From contig OZ022506.1 in assembly GCA_963989385.1 (NCBI GenBank), forward strand, positions 9,319,841 to 9,383,840: a stretch of DNA of 64,000 nt, in the 5' to 3' direction. The notes below the pieces were generated by a model. That model was not told the DNA's origin, ran no database searches, and worked only from the letters and a program-made list of their open reading frames with translations. Position 1 is the first letter of the stretch. The number at the start of each line of letters is the position of its first letter. The position numbers and the translations under genes were made by a program. Source of the stretch: Ctena decussata (Eukaryota > Mollusca > Bivalvia > Lucinida > Lucinidae). This document shows, piece after piece, positions 25,892-36,001 of the stretch.

Positions 25892-27276
25892 ACAGCCCAA
25901 ATAAAGCAAATTTTTGAAATAAAAGTGGTTCTTTTCCCTAGATATAATGAAACTATATCTCTAAAAGTACAGAATGCTATTGTAAAAGGTACCATTGAAC
26001 AGTTCTCATTTTTTTTCATTTTTCTCTCACATGGTCAAAATTTGTTTAAGTCCATTTTATAAGAAAGTGTTGATATTATCCCCGTGATGCCACATGATAT
26101 TATTCAAGCATTACTGAGTTTGTCCTCCTGAACACACTGTTCACCCAGATGCAACAAGTTGGTGCCCATGCCAAAACATGCTCATATAAGTTTAGGGGAA
26201 AATGCACTTTTTGAAGTGCATGCTACTATTATTTGTCTGTGTATTGTTACAGAAGTGCTAGGAATTTGCCATCAGTGTTGAAGGCAGCAAGTTCCAGCTG
26301 CTAAGCCTTGGCAAGTAATTGAAACTGTGGGGGCTTTGAGCCTAATGTGAAGCCATATATCAGTTATGAATCAATCTTTCTGTTCTGTAATGTTAAGTGC
26401 TTATTTTGAACAGTCTTTCATAACACTGTTCTGTATCATCAATTCAATATAATGATTAAAACGTCCATCTCTGTAATTTACTTGTCTTTTAAAAATCATG
26501 TTATAACAAGTGATAAACAGCCTAGAGTTCTCATTTGCTCCTTACTTGGAGCACTTTACTCCATTTGTTTGGCTGGGCACTCCTTTTTTCAGAGAATAGT
26601 CCACTCTTGATATCTGAAAGTCAAAGTTCATCTCAACTACTGGTAGCTCAGCTTCAATTTTCTGATCCCAGAAAATTTATTTTGAGATACCAGTAGTTTA
26701 TAATAACAAGAGATGAAATATGTCCAATCCATTTTCTTTGATTTAAGAGGGTACTTTGAAATATCAGTGTTTGAGATAACAAGAGTTAACTTAACTATAT
26801 CGTAATAGTAAAAAGTATGCAAAGACCAGGAACTGAAACAATCAAAATCCAAATCCAGCCCTCAAACCATAGTTGGAAACAACTAAGATTACAAATAATC
26901 AAGATACAGAGAACATATGGCCAACCGAGTGAGCAGCTTGTTCCCAAAAGGTGGCCACTCAGCAACCCAAACCGAACCAAAAATAATGATAACATACATA
27001 AGGTAAAACATCACAGAAACTCTGACACCAAAAACAGGCAACAAAGAACCACAACAGAACTACCGCCTTGGAACGGTCAGTAATGAATTACTGGGGGGCT
27101 TAAATCGATTTTACAGGCCCAACCTCACCCTCAGTTTCTGAAGTGGTACAAAACATTTAGTTGGTTGTTCGGTTCGCATGATAACCCTCTAACTCGTCAA
27201 TGAATCATCACGGTAAACACATAAATCAAATTTCAACACCATGAAGAAGCAAAGACGAGGACTCAACAGATACAAC
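25892..27276 (+). repeat. Array unit copy 6, truncated
   Basis: Only the first 1385 bp of the unit is present. It shares the longer 5-bp variant with copy 5. Identity stops at CAGATACAAC (27276), after which copies 1-5 read GGGCCGTCTGACAGG but this copy changes to unrelated sequence. This is the right boundary of the array. Confidence 0.95.
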
Positions 27277-28920
27277 TGCATTATCGTAAAAACTGCATTA
27301 TGGGACATCTACGTTTTCTCAAGATATCTCATTCTGTAAGTGACTCTTATTTCAACATCCTACTGAAAACCCTAAAGGGATTTTCTTTCTGTTCAAAGGG
27401 GCCGAAAATGCCGAGCCCTATTGTCGATGGAAATATCATTAAAATCATGCAGAATTGACAATGTTTAAAAACCCCTAAGTTTGGGAAAAAGGCAACATTC
27501 TCAAAATACTTGGAAAAGCCCTGGCACATACATGTACTACTTAAATCAATATAAAAGCTTAATCTTGTCATGCATTTTGCAAATTTAAAGCCTATTGTAT
27601 TTCTCCCTATAAATCTCTCTAACAAATTCTCCTTCCCTTCTTTTTTCTGTAAAGATTGACAAAACAACAAAGAGTTAGGCTCCAGACCACCATTTTTTAT
27701 TCATTGACATAGTTTTGTCAAAAGAGTTTCATATATCGACCCTAGGACTAGCACTGCCCCTGGCATTTATTAAGGCACATACAGTACTTTCTCAGAAAGG
27801 TGCCATTATGGATAGCTAATTATGGAAGTTCTTTGCGCGTTTGTTTTTCATATAAAATTATATAGTCTCTCATACCTGCAGGGGAGTTTTTTATGGCCCT
27901 ACAAAACATTTATCACCTAATGCAGCGAGAATAAAAAAATTCTGATGGATGAGCTTCTGGAATCAAAGAATGAAATTAGCAGACTCTGTTCATGTGCAGT
28001 TATTTAAATTTGCAACTTTACTGCCCATATACCCCTGCCCAGAAAGATTGGATAGAAAAAAAAATTAATTGGATGAAAAAGTCAGCTAGAAACAATCCCC
28101 ATAAAGCACCTACTGCAAGAACAGCAGAGTCTTGTCCCAACATTGGCCAATATCAGCAGTACTCCCCAGTGCTAAAAGGCTGTCTTGGCATCTTCACCCT
28201 CCCATTTATCTCCAAGTGTTAGAATTAATACTATATTTGTGACATGAAATTAAAACTGCCCATAGAATGAATGTTTTCATATATTCACCCCTATTTCAAT
28301 TGTTCTGTGTACAACTGGATATCCGGAGTGTTTGACAGCTATGCTGTGATACATATATTTGCTTGAAGACATTTAAGCCTTGCATTTGTGATATTGAGTC
28401 AGAAACTTGATTCATAAAAAGTCTCATGCTATAATTTAGATATAGAGTTTAAAAAATAAATTTCACAAACATGTGGCTGAAACAGAATATGTTGGTATCA
28501 TGCATCTAAATCAATTTGATAAGACAGTTATAGATTTTTTGGATTGTTTTTGAAGAGAACCCCCCCCCCCCCCCCCCTTTTCTTGAAGCTGAAAAAATAG
28601 TGATATCACTCATTCAATGTCACATCAACGTATAAATTTATACAGTCAGAGAAGGGCTGCAACAGGCAAAATTATGCAGCCATTAAAACGATGGTAATAC
28701 CATTTTAGCTACCTATACAAAATTTGAGGCAGCCTTCAAGTTACAGTGTATTATGCTGTGGCGTGTGATTATAACTTTTTAAAACTATTGTATGTACATA
28801 CGGATGTATATTTGGTGGCGGCATTCTTAATTTTTATTGTGACTTTTACGAGTGACTCTTACAATTTTAACGAGTGAAGCTGTGGACTTCTTTTTACCTC
28901 CTAATCGAGGGTGTGCCTAT
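27277..28920. other. Unique AT-rich region, no gene seen
   Basis: The region starts at the array edge with a short direct repeat, TGCATTATCGTAAAAACTGC followed by ATTATGG. Reading frames of 107 codons (27347-27670, minus) and 76 codons (27992-28222, plus) are open but have no recognisable motif and no convincing splice context. An 18-base C run stands at 28560-28577. Confidence 0.6.
28560..28577. repeat. Poly(C) run of 18
   Basis: An uninterrupted C homopolymer, followed by TTTTC. Homopolymers like this are error-prone in sequencing. Confidence 0.95.
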
Positions 28921-28938
28921 AAAGGCAGAATTTCCAGG

Positions 28939-28963
28939 ATACAGAACAGAACAGAACAGAACA
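28939..28963 (-). repeat. (ACAGA)n pentamer repeat
   Basis: About five copies of ACAGA. On the minus strand this reads TTCTG, the same pentamer as the tail in the array unit, so it may be the tail of a minus-strand retroposon. Confidence 0.7.
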
Positions 28964-29604
28964 GTGGCTGTTGACCGAGAACACGGTAGCAAAAATCACC
29001 AGTAACGATGAACGATACTGTTGTTGGTGGCTGTCGACCGAGCTGAAAGTGCTGTTGATTATCTCTGTCAACAGCCACTTTTGCATGTATGGCTAATGAA
29101 TGTTTCAGTCAACAGCGCAGGTAGGAAAATTGGTATTACCCACTTTTAAATGTGGAATATTCAACCTGCATATCAAAGATATTTTTCAGGGTTATTCCAC
29201 AACATATGTCTAAACAAACACACAACCAAATCCACATACCCACCCACACACCAAATTTTTGACAGAGACATGATGCATAATGACATAACAATGCTGTTTG
29301 CTATAGGACTTTATAAGATTGTAAATATGGCAACAGTTTCACAGGTAACTTCCACAGGTGAAATAGGTATTAAATATAAGGCCAATAAAATGATACATGT
29401 GTGTTTTCAGTAACATTTGATTTCCAATATAGATGTTATATCAGACTCGTTTTATATAAAAAACTACATTGAGACAATAGGGAGCCAATATGGATGACTA
29501 AGGGAATACCCAAGAAATCTTTTCAAACATGTCTGTGTTGCAGAGGAAAAACTCTAGACATCACTGACTTGCCTGAAAGATGCAACTTTTTAATGTAAGC
29601 CTAA

Positions 29605-29866
29605 GCAGGGTATATGTCAACACTTTCTTGTATAAAATGGACTTAGACAAATTTTGACCATGTGAGAGAAAAACGAAAAAAAATGAGAACTCTTCAAAGG
29701 TACCTTTAACAATAGCATTCTGTACATTTAGAGATACAGTTTCTTTATATCTAGGGGAAAGAACCACTTTTATTTAAAAAAAAATGCTTTATGTGTAATG
29801 TGATTAGATGTGATTTTATGCAGAAATATGGTCCAAAATGGCCGAAGTGTACTGCGGAACCTTAAG
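29605..29866 (-). repeat. Inverted diverged copy of an array-unit segment
   Basis: The reverse complement matches unit positions around 5125-5360 in order: the segment TACACTTCGGCCATTTTGG, then CATATTTCTGCATAAAATCA, then the AAAGAACCACTTTTATTT region. The match crosses the arbitrary unit boundary used here, so this dispersed family existed before the array formed. Confidence 0.85.
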
Positions 29867-30030
29867 ACCACTCGAGATTAAGACTACTTCATTGTTAAGA
29901 CCGGTTTTTGCCAATTCCAAAGGGTGTTTATCGTGTGATTTTATATTCGATATTAAGACCACCTCACTAATAAGGTCACTTTTAGGTAGTCTGGCAGGTG
30001 GTCTTAATAAAGGAATTTTACTGGAATTTG
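29867..30030. repeat. TTAAGACCAC-rich dispersed repeat
   Basis: Directly follows the preceding segment and repeats ATTAAGACCAC-like motifs in both orientations (near 29870, 29895, 29950 and 30000). In the array unit the same junction is shorter, so the unit copy seems to have lost this part. Confidence 0.55.
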
Positions 30031-30120
30031 TAAATGCAAACCAAAACAAGATTAAAGTAACTTTGATGTAAAATTAAAGAATAAATATTTAAAAGAGTAT
30101 AAAGAAAGCGTATTAGGTTC

Positions 30121-30150
30121 AAAGTAAAAAGATAGGCAATGATCATGAAT
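30121..30150 (-). mobile_element. F-family 3'-end stub
   Basis: AAAGTAAAAAGATAGGCAAT continuing to GATCATGAAT is the reverse complement of the end of the F-family copy at 43338-43747. Only about 30 bp is present. Confidence 0.6.
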
Positions 30151-30408
30151 TAACAGTTTTAACGCCCTTGTATTAATATGTAATATTTACACTTGCCACT
30201 GACTTCCCATGGGTAAATCGTATAGAGCAACTGGATTCATACATCGATGAAGGACAGTTGATCATGTGACGTTGTTGTCAAGCGACGTCTAAAGTAAACA
30301 AACGTCTTAATTGGTCCACGTAACGTTCGCTTGACGTCACGTTATGGCGACGGCTGTTTAACATAATGACCGAATACGTCGTTTCATATTTAGCATATTC
30401 TACATTAA

Positions 30409-31261
30409 GGTGGTGATTTGTGGTATATACAAAAATATCAATAAAATGCTGAAAATACAACAGATCTTCCCAAAACTTAGCAGATGCCTTCTTTATGTTG
30501 TTTCTTACAGTTTAGAATACAAAAATGCAGGACATGTTGATGTTAATAAGGATTTATATAAGAAAAGATCAAAGGGTAATTTTGTGCGAATAAATCTAAA
30601 AAATGACCATCATTATTGAAAATGTAACTAGGTCTGAACATAAATTAATGTATTATGAAGAGCGTCCTAGCAATTATTCATTCCACTTTCTTAGCATGTT
30701 ATCAGGCTGCGCCGATAAAAACAGAAGCCTTTTCCTCAAATGTCTGACCATGTATATAAGTGCATGTATAGTGCTTGCATTCATTAATACAGGTAGGTCA
30801 GGTATACCTATATCATACTCACAGTATAAATATTACATTACAATGACCAAGACAGGTATATTATTGAAATCATTCAACCCTGAAAACAGACTCTGCTATG
30901 TATTTTTGAGACAAATATTTGGACACAGGCCACATCTTTTTTTATCTGCGCAGCCTGATAACGTGCAAAGAAAATGGAAAAAATAATTGCTAGGACGCTC
31001 TTCATAATACTTTAATCTATGTTCAGACCTGGTTACATTTTCAATAATGATGGTCATTTTTTAGATTTATTCGCACAAAATTACCCTTTGATCTTTTCTT
31101 ATATAAATCCTTTTTAACATCAACATGTCCAGCATTTTGGGATTCTGAATTGTGAGAAACAACATAAAGAAGGCATCTGCTAAGTTTTTGGAAGATCTGT
31201 TGTATTTTCAGCATTTAATGCAGATTTTTGTCTTTGCCCCAAATCAGTGAAAATCACCACC
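30409..31261. mobile_element. TTAA-flanked fold-back element, 853 bp
   Basis: TTAA stands directly outside both ends (30405-30408 and 31262-31265). The ends start GGTGGTGATTT and close AAATCACCACC. The arms (about 30409-30730 and 30930-31261) are reverse complements over most of their length, for example GAAGAGCGTCCTAGCAATTA on the left and its complement near 30985. The strand would fold into one long hairpin. A 127-codon frame (30603-30986) lies across the arms and loop and has no protein signature, so I do not call it a gene. TTAA targets are typical of piggyBac-type transposition, but the termini are not typical piggyBac ends. Confidence 0.85.
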
Positions 31262-31306
31262 TTAAATTACCACGAAATAGGAAGGGTCTAAAACTATAGG
31301 AATAAA

Positions 31307-31337
31307 AGTAAAAAGTATGCAAAGACCAGGAACTGAA
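31307..31337 (-). mobile_element. F-family 3'-end stub
   Basis: AGTAAAAAGTATGCAAAGAC followed by CAGGAACTGAA is identical to the terminal 31 bp of the F-family fragment in the array unit (916 onward). It abuts a hairpin on its inner side. Confidence 0.75.
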
Positions 31338-31339
31338 TA

Positions 31340-31470
31340 TTGATTTTCAGCGTTCATCGTGTGAAGAAGCCTGTAGTTGTCGCTAAAATTCTACAAAAAC
31401 TGCTTCGTCCTTTCATGGAATTTTAGCTCCGCCCACTGGCTTCATCACACGATGAACGCTGAAAAATCAA
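31340..31470. mobile_element. Fold-back MITE of about 130 bp
   Basis: Arms 31340-31371 and 31438-31470 are inverted repeats with one indel and one mismatch (TTCAGCGTTCATCGTGTGA and its complement). A second stem, GCTAAAATTC/GAATTTTAGC, is nested inside. Confidence 0.85.
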
Positions 31471-32234
31471 ATGTTATTCTTTAATAAAAAGAAATAAATT
31501 TTTAGCTGGAAAAAGTATTTCTGATTATATTTGTGCCGATACCATTATTAGCCATCGAGTAGAGCTGACAGACAAATAGAGTACTTACCTTTAGTCAAAG
31601 ACCCAACAGAAGAGAGTTTAAAGTATCAGAGTATAGTGGGGTTTTTTTCGAACTAGGAAGTGTACCATATGATAAAGATATGAAGATATATGATGTCGTT
31701 GACAGCTTTATCTCATTTTGATTATAGTTCACTTAAATGTCTAAACTGTGCATAAATAAATGTTTAAGTGGGTACAAGTCCGGAGTGAGTCAGAAAACCA
31801 GCATAAAGGTGCATTTCAGAACATGCGAATAGAAACAAGAAAAAAAGATCAGTCGTTGTATATGGACGTGTAAAAAAACCAGGATTTCATATTAACGCCA
31901 CACTGAAGTCGATGAGACATCATGTCGTTTCGCAAACGTCAGTATGACATGAATTCCCTTATTTGTGCTTGCTGCGAAGGCCTTTTATTATCCCAGTAGG
32001 CACACGATGTTGTTTAACCGTTAGATCAATAGTGTAGTCGCTTATGTCACAAACTAATCGGAGTTTATATGCATCAAAATATTGTCAGTCTAAGTAGATT
32101 TGCGAATGTTTTCATGACCTTTTAAAGGTCAAGGTCAAATGCGATTTGTGATTGTGGCGTTCCCTTGAACTTTCTATTAACCTTTGTATAAAAGGAAGAA
32201 TAAGGCGGCTGATTTCAGTATTCTTCCAGACACC
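31471..32234. other. No gene seen
   Basis: AT-rich sequence without a supported frame. A stretch near 31900-32010 has GACATCATGTCG-type motifs and CCCAGTAGGCACACGATG, similar to the MITE at 57103-57205. Confidence 0.5.
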
Positions 32235-32765
32235 AAAAGGTAAAGTAAGTAAGTAAGTAAGTAGACTTTATTTAGTGAGGGTGGTAAATATCTCCAGGAG
32301 GTAAAAAAAACTATAACTGATCTGATTGGCTGTTGTTCGTGTAAAGGAATTTAAAAATGAATGAGTGAAGTAAACGGATATTAATGAAACGATTTTAAAA
32401 ATAAGGTTTAATTTCTATCAGTACGACAGCAGGTCCGCCCACTAAAAGACTCTAAGACGTCGTTAAACCTTTGCCAGGTGACAGCGGATGTAGGCCTTGA
32501 AAAGGACGAAATCTCATCTCTCAAAATAGAGCTCTCAGTGTAAACTGAAAGTACCTTCTTAAGCAAGCAGTTTTGGACTTTCCATTGGATGCTTGCTAGC
32601 CACAGGTTTAACTGCATTTCGGAATATCTCCTGCTCAGAGGTGGTCCGTATTACACTCCTGCCATAGGGAATAAAACCCAAAGCCAAGCGTGGTCCATTG
32701 ACATTGCTGGATGCTACAGCACGTAAATAATAATCAACTCTTATCACGGTCCTTAGCCCATTCAT
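32235..32765 (-). mobile_element. Possible retroposon 3' fragment
   Basis: Read on the minus strand, the segment ends in an AATAAAGTC motif followed by a (TTAC)n tail (32243-32263), a usual non-LTR 3' end. Upstream are two overlapping open stretches (32559-32765 and 32408-32617) in different frames that could be one decayed frame with a shift near 32600. I do not recognise the encoded protein, so the class is unknown. Confidence 0.4.
32243..32263. repeat. (AAGT)n microsatellite
   Basis: About five AAGT repeats; likely the tail of the minus-strand retroposon fragment. Confidence 0.8.
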
Positions 32766-32781
32766 GTCTTGCGTCCCCTTA

Positions 32782-32980
32782 GAGCCCCAGTAGCTCAGTA
32801 GGTAAGGCGCTTGCCTGCTGATCTAGTGGTCCCGGGTTCGATCCCGCTTGAGGCGAGAATCTTTTAAAAAATTAATGGGGTTCCACTGCATACAGCCTCT
32901 TACCTTAACGTCGTCCTGATATGACTGGAATACTGTTGGAATGGGCGTGAAATCACAAGTCATCCATCCATCAATCCTTA
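32782..32980 (+). mobile_element. tRNA-headed SINE with 10-bp target duplication
   Basis: CGTCCCCTTA flanks both sides (32772-32781 and 32981-32990). The head has box A (TAGCTCAGTAGG) and box B (GGTTCGATCCC). The body holds GGGGTTCCACTGCA and a GTCCTGATATGACTGGAATA segment like the 3' domains of animal V/Meta-type SINEs (resemblance from memory, not checked). It ends in CATC repeats. A diverged sister is at 54151-54349. Clean flanks suggest a fairly recent insertion. Confidence 0.9.
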
Positions 32981-32990
32981 CGTCCCCTTA

Positions 32991-33559
32991 AATGGACATA
33001 TGCAAACAGTGCAGATCCAGATCAGAAGCCGCGATTCGCAGCGTCTGATCTTGATCTACACTTTTCCTGTAAGAAAATTGGTATATCCTTAAAATGACAT
33101 AAAAATGTTACTTAGATACTAAACCAGACACCCCTTAATTGACAAATGGACTCATCCATTTGATACCGATAGAGTAGTCCATCATTAAATATCCATCAGT
33201 AAATCATTAAACCCAGCTGTTGTTATTACCCTGGGTATGTAGCTATATGCGGAGGACAAAAACTACTATAAGATCGTAAAGATACATTGGGTGAATTTCT
33301 AATTTAGGACAGCACTGGGGACTTTAGTGTCTACCGTGGAAGGGAAGGGTTATCTGGATAGAAAGTGGGTTTCATGGTCCTGCTATGGTTAAGCAAATTC
33401 TGGAGTGTAATCATATGCAAAAAGAGTAACAGATCATGCTATTGTTATTATTAAACCTTGTTTTCCCTTTACAATGCACAATTTTTATCAAAACTAGCGA
33501 CGTCTTTAGTTACATATAACCTGACATTAATTTTCAAACGTACGCATTATACGTAAAAA
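32991..33559. other. 3' flank of the minus-strand gene
   Basis: The sequence downstream of the stop codon at 33560. No canonical AATAAA is seen on the minus strand in the first 150 bp; an AATAAT stands near 33450. Nothing else is recognised. Confidence 0.45.
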
Positions 33560-33711
33560 CTATTCCATGCTTTTCCGAAAATGCAAAAGCTCCTCAATCT
33601 TTTCTTCAGCAAAACCTAACAGCGCATTAGATTTTGTGAAGACGATATAACTTAACGAATCTTGGATTAACTTCATCAAGCTAACGGTGCTTTGAACAAA
33701 TGATCTCAGAA
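33560..33711 (-). CDS. Exon 4: C-terminus and stop
   Basis: Encodes residues 144-192 and ends in TAG at 33562-33560. The acceptor is TTTGTTCTTTTAG. It starts with two bases that complete the codon left by exon 3. The predicted C-terminus is helical and amphipathic (LRSFVQST, then LLGFAEEKIEELLHF) with no cysteine. The same frame stays open for 17 codons upstream of the acceptor, so an unspliced reading is possible but unneeded. Confidence 0.72.
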
Positions 33712-33872
33712 CTAAAAGAACAAATGGATCAGAATTAGATTTGACAACAACAGAATCAGACAAAGAACAACACAGCTGACTCTTGTTTTAGATAAGAAAC
33801 AAAACTACACCAACTTGTATTAAGTGCTGCAGCTGACAGAAGAAGGTGTGAAGTTGCTGACATAATATTAAT

Positions 33873-34087
33873 AGGGTCAAGTCCGGTAACTTCGGACAGC
33901 GTGAAAATTCGGACATAACATTGCCAACAGTGAAAAACCAGATGAGACGGCTCATGATGAGCCGTCTTATCAGGGTTTTCGCTGTTTTCCCAGTTAGTTT
34001 TGTTTTAATTACAAACAACTGACATATAAAGGAAACAATGTCACTGTCAAAATTTACCCGCTGTCCGAATTTACCTGACTTTACCCT
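33873..34087. mobile_element. MITE, AGGGTcAAGTC ends, TA target
   Basis: The ends are inverted repeats (AGGGTCAAGTCCGGTAAC opening, TTACCTGACTTTACCCT closing) next to TA on both sides. A second stem, AGACGGCTCATGATGAGCCGTCT split around ATGAT, is nested inside. A half copy of the right end is at 50673-50748. TA targets fit Tc1/mariner-type mobilisation. It lies in intron 3. Confidence 0.75.
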
Positions 34088-34496
34088 ATAAACTCCCCGA
34101 TATCTTAAGCCTACCGTTCGGTCAAAGGCGAAAACTTCTAATGCGGATGTCAGCTCTGTGACAAGCGTTTCTGGCACCTGTGTAGCTGTTCACTTTGGAT
34201 TTCGATCATCATGAAACAACTTAGTCAATGTCACTGTCATATGTATATTATACAAATAAAATACTGTTTAAACCAACTTAGAATTTAATGAAATGACAGT
34301 GAAAGGTTTTTCAAGCCAAGATACTTGTTCGCTTTTAAATACTTTAATTTAGTTAAAATTGAAAGACTATAAGTACCTCTGCCGTTCGTATCAATTCTAA
34401 TTCCCTTAAGACGATTTTATTTCTTAACTAGAAGTTTCCACTGCATTACCATAATGATCTTTAGGAATTTCTACCTTGTCGGGCGAAAACTAAAAT

Positions 34497-34668
34497 GAGC
34501 CGCGACACGAGAAAACCAACAAAGTGGTTATGTGCCCAGTGCAGATTCAGATCAACCTGGACATCCGGCCAGTCCGTTCAGACTCTTAGATAAGCGCTTA
34601 AAGGGTAGCTAAGGGTCTAAGCTGTCTCAATGCGGACAGCGAAGACTCTGATCAGACTGGGCGAATGG
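34497..34668. mobile_element. GAGCCGCGACACG MITE, truncated
   Basis: Left end GAGCCGCGACACGAGAAAAC and the internal GTCTGATCAGA-type stem are present; the right terminus is missing after GACTGGGCGAATGG. Intron 3. Confidence 0.85.
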
Positions 34669-35108
34669 TAATTCGACAAACTTCACTTTCCCATAGACGC
34701 CAGTGTATTTTCATGTTTGCTGGAAATCATATTTTGTTTCATTGTTTTGTTTTGCTGTTTAAAGAAAGCTAAGCGCATAATGCATCCAATTATATGTTTC
34801 ACTTCAATTGTTCAACATGTTCTTAAACATATACAGCATAATTTAAACTTATCTGTTTGAGTTCTTGGTCCATTTTTTTGGCGACGTCGCCATTAACTTG
34901 TTAATTTCAAAGTTTACACTTAAGGTGAGGTGGGAGTAATTCAGCGCCGCCGTGCGGCAGTTTCCGTCACTACGTTACGTAATGACGTCGAACGTTCCAT
35001 TTGATAAAAACAAGATGGCGTCAACGTTAGCCGCTTCTGTGATCACTTCATGGTCTGCTCACAAAATGCAAGGAGGCTGAGCGCTGGGAGAAATTTAAAG
35101 GAAGTAGA

Positions 35109-35340
35109 AAGTGCCGTAGAGGAGAAACTGAAAAAGATAGTTAGTTTTCCGTGCGGAAGACTACTTGTGGGATATTTGAAAGTTTCATAACAAATTATGA
35201 GACGGAGTTCGCAGTTTTTGAGTTAGAAAGTGCCGTAGAGAAGAAACTGAAAAAAAATATAGCTAGTTTTCCGTGGGGAGAAAGCTGTTCTCTGACAGTT
35301 CCTCAGTAGTTTGGTAGATGGAGTTCGCAGCTGTTGAGTT
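35109..35340 (+). repeat. Tandem pair of about 117 bp inside the TTAA element
   Basis: Both halves start GAAAGTGCCGTAGAG, continue AGAAACTGAAAAA and TAGTTTTCCGTG, and end GGAGTTCGCAG then TTGAGTT. They are diverged direct repeats. Confidence 0.8.
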
Positions 35341-35779
35341 GCAATAACAAAGCCTCGTGAAATTGAATCCAGAATCGTACAATGAATAGTAAGATCAATG
35401 TCTACACTTCCACCACGTACTTAGCAGTAAAACATGGTAGCAGCCATAGACAGTCGTTATCATACCACCCACACTTTAATTACTAATCAGCAAAAGCTAT
35501 GCCAAATTTCAGTTATATCAAAAATTCTTAGACGGTCCCTAGCATTTGAACACTGCCAGGCAGCCTTATCAACGTCGACGCAATGTCGTTAGAATCTTTT
35601 ATCGACGTTGATAAGATAATTCAACATCCGTTCTGTCAATAAGCTAAAAACAATGTGGCGTTTCTGTTTCCTTGCCTTTCTTTCACTTTTCTGTTTTTCA
35701 TTTCTTATTTCTGTTTCAAGTGTATATCAAAGTATCTCTTGGACGCCAAAGTGAATCAAAGCTGCCTAACATTTTTTAC

Positions 35780-35797
35780 AGAGAGAGAGAGAGAGAG
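35780..35797. repeat. (GA)n microsatellite
   Basis: Nine GA repeats inside the TTAA element. Confidence 0.9.
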
Positions 35798-35961
35798 TCG
35801 ACGAAGTCCAGTCGTTGGACCACTAGGTTACCGTGCATAATATTATAGGCCCTTTCTTGGGTCGGGCCAGGAACTGGAAAACTTGACTCGCTTACACTGT
35901 ACAAAAGCCAAGTGGACAAAGGAATTGTTCAAATGTCATAACACGTGGAAGCCCACCCCAA

Positions 35962-36001
35962 CTCGGGTGCCCGTCAACTGTCTCGGGTGCCCGTCAACTG
36001 T
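35962..36001 (+). repeat. 20-bp perfect tandem duplication
   Basis: CTCGGGTGCCCGTCAACTGT occurs twice in a row. Confidence 0.95.

Larger units (their letters stand above)
1..27276. repeat. Tandem array of a 5.18-kb unit, about 5.3 copies, left end outside window
   Basis: Six consecutive blocks starting at 1, 5180, 10350, 15529, 20708 and 25892 repeat the same sequence in the same orientation, with unit lengths 5179, 5170, 5179, 5179 and 5184 and a final partial of 1385 bp. The length differences are fully explained by small indels: a short GACG run and one missing G in copy 2, one extra T and one missing G in copy 4, and 5 bp more in copies 5 and 6. Only a few substitutions separate copies, so the array is young or homogenised. 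No reading frame in the unit exceeds about 90 codons and none resembles a known protein. The array stops abruptly at 27276. It could be a macrosatellite or a segmental amplification; a collapse or expansion during assembly cannot be excluded from sequence alone. Confidence 0.97.

Noticed and set aside
1..27276. rDNA or histone-type gene cluster
   Set aside because: The unit length would suit, but there is no rRNA-like conserved sequence, no histone frame and no 5S gene.
30603..30986. 127-codon plus frame
   Set aside because: It lies across the arm and loop of a fold-back element; its first part is palindromic DNA and no protein motif is present.
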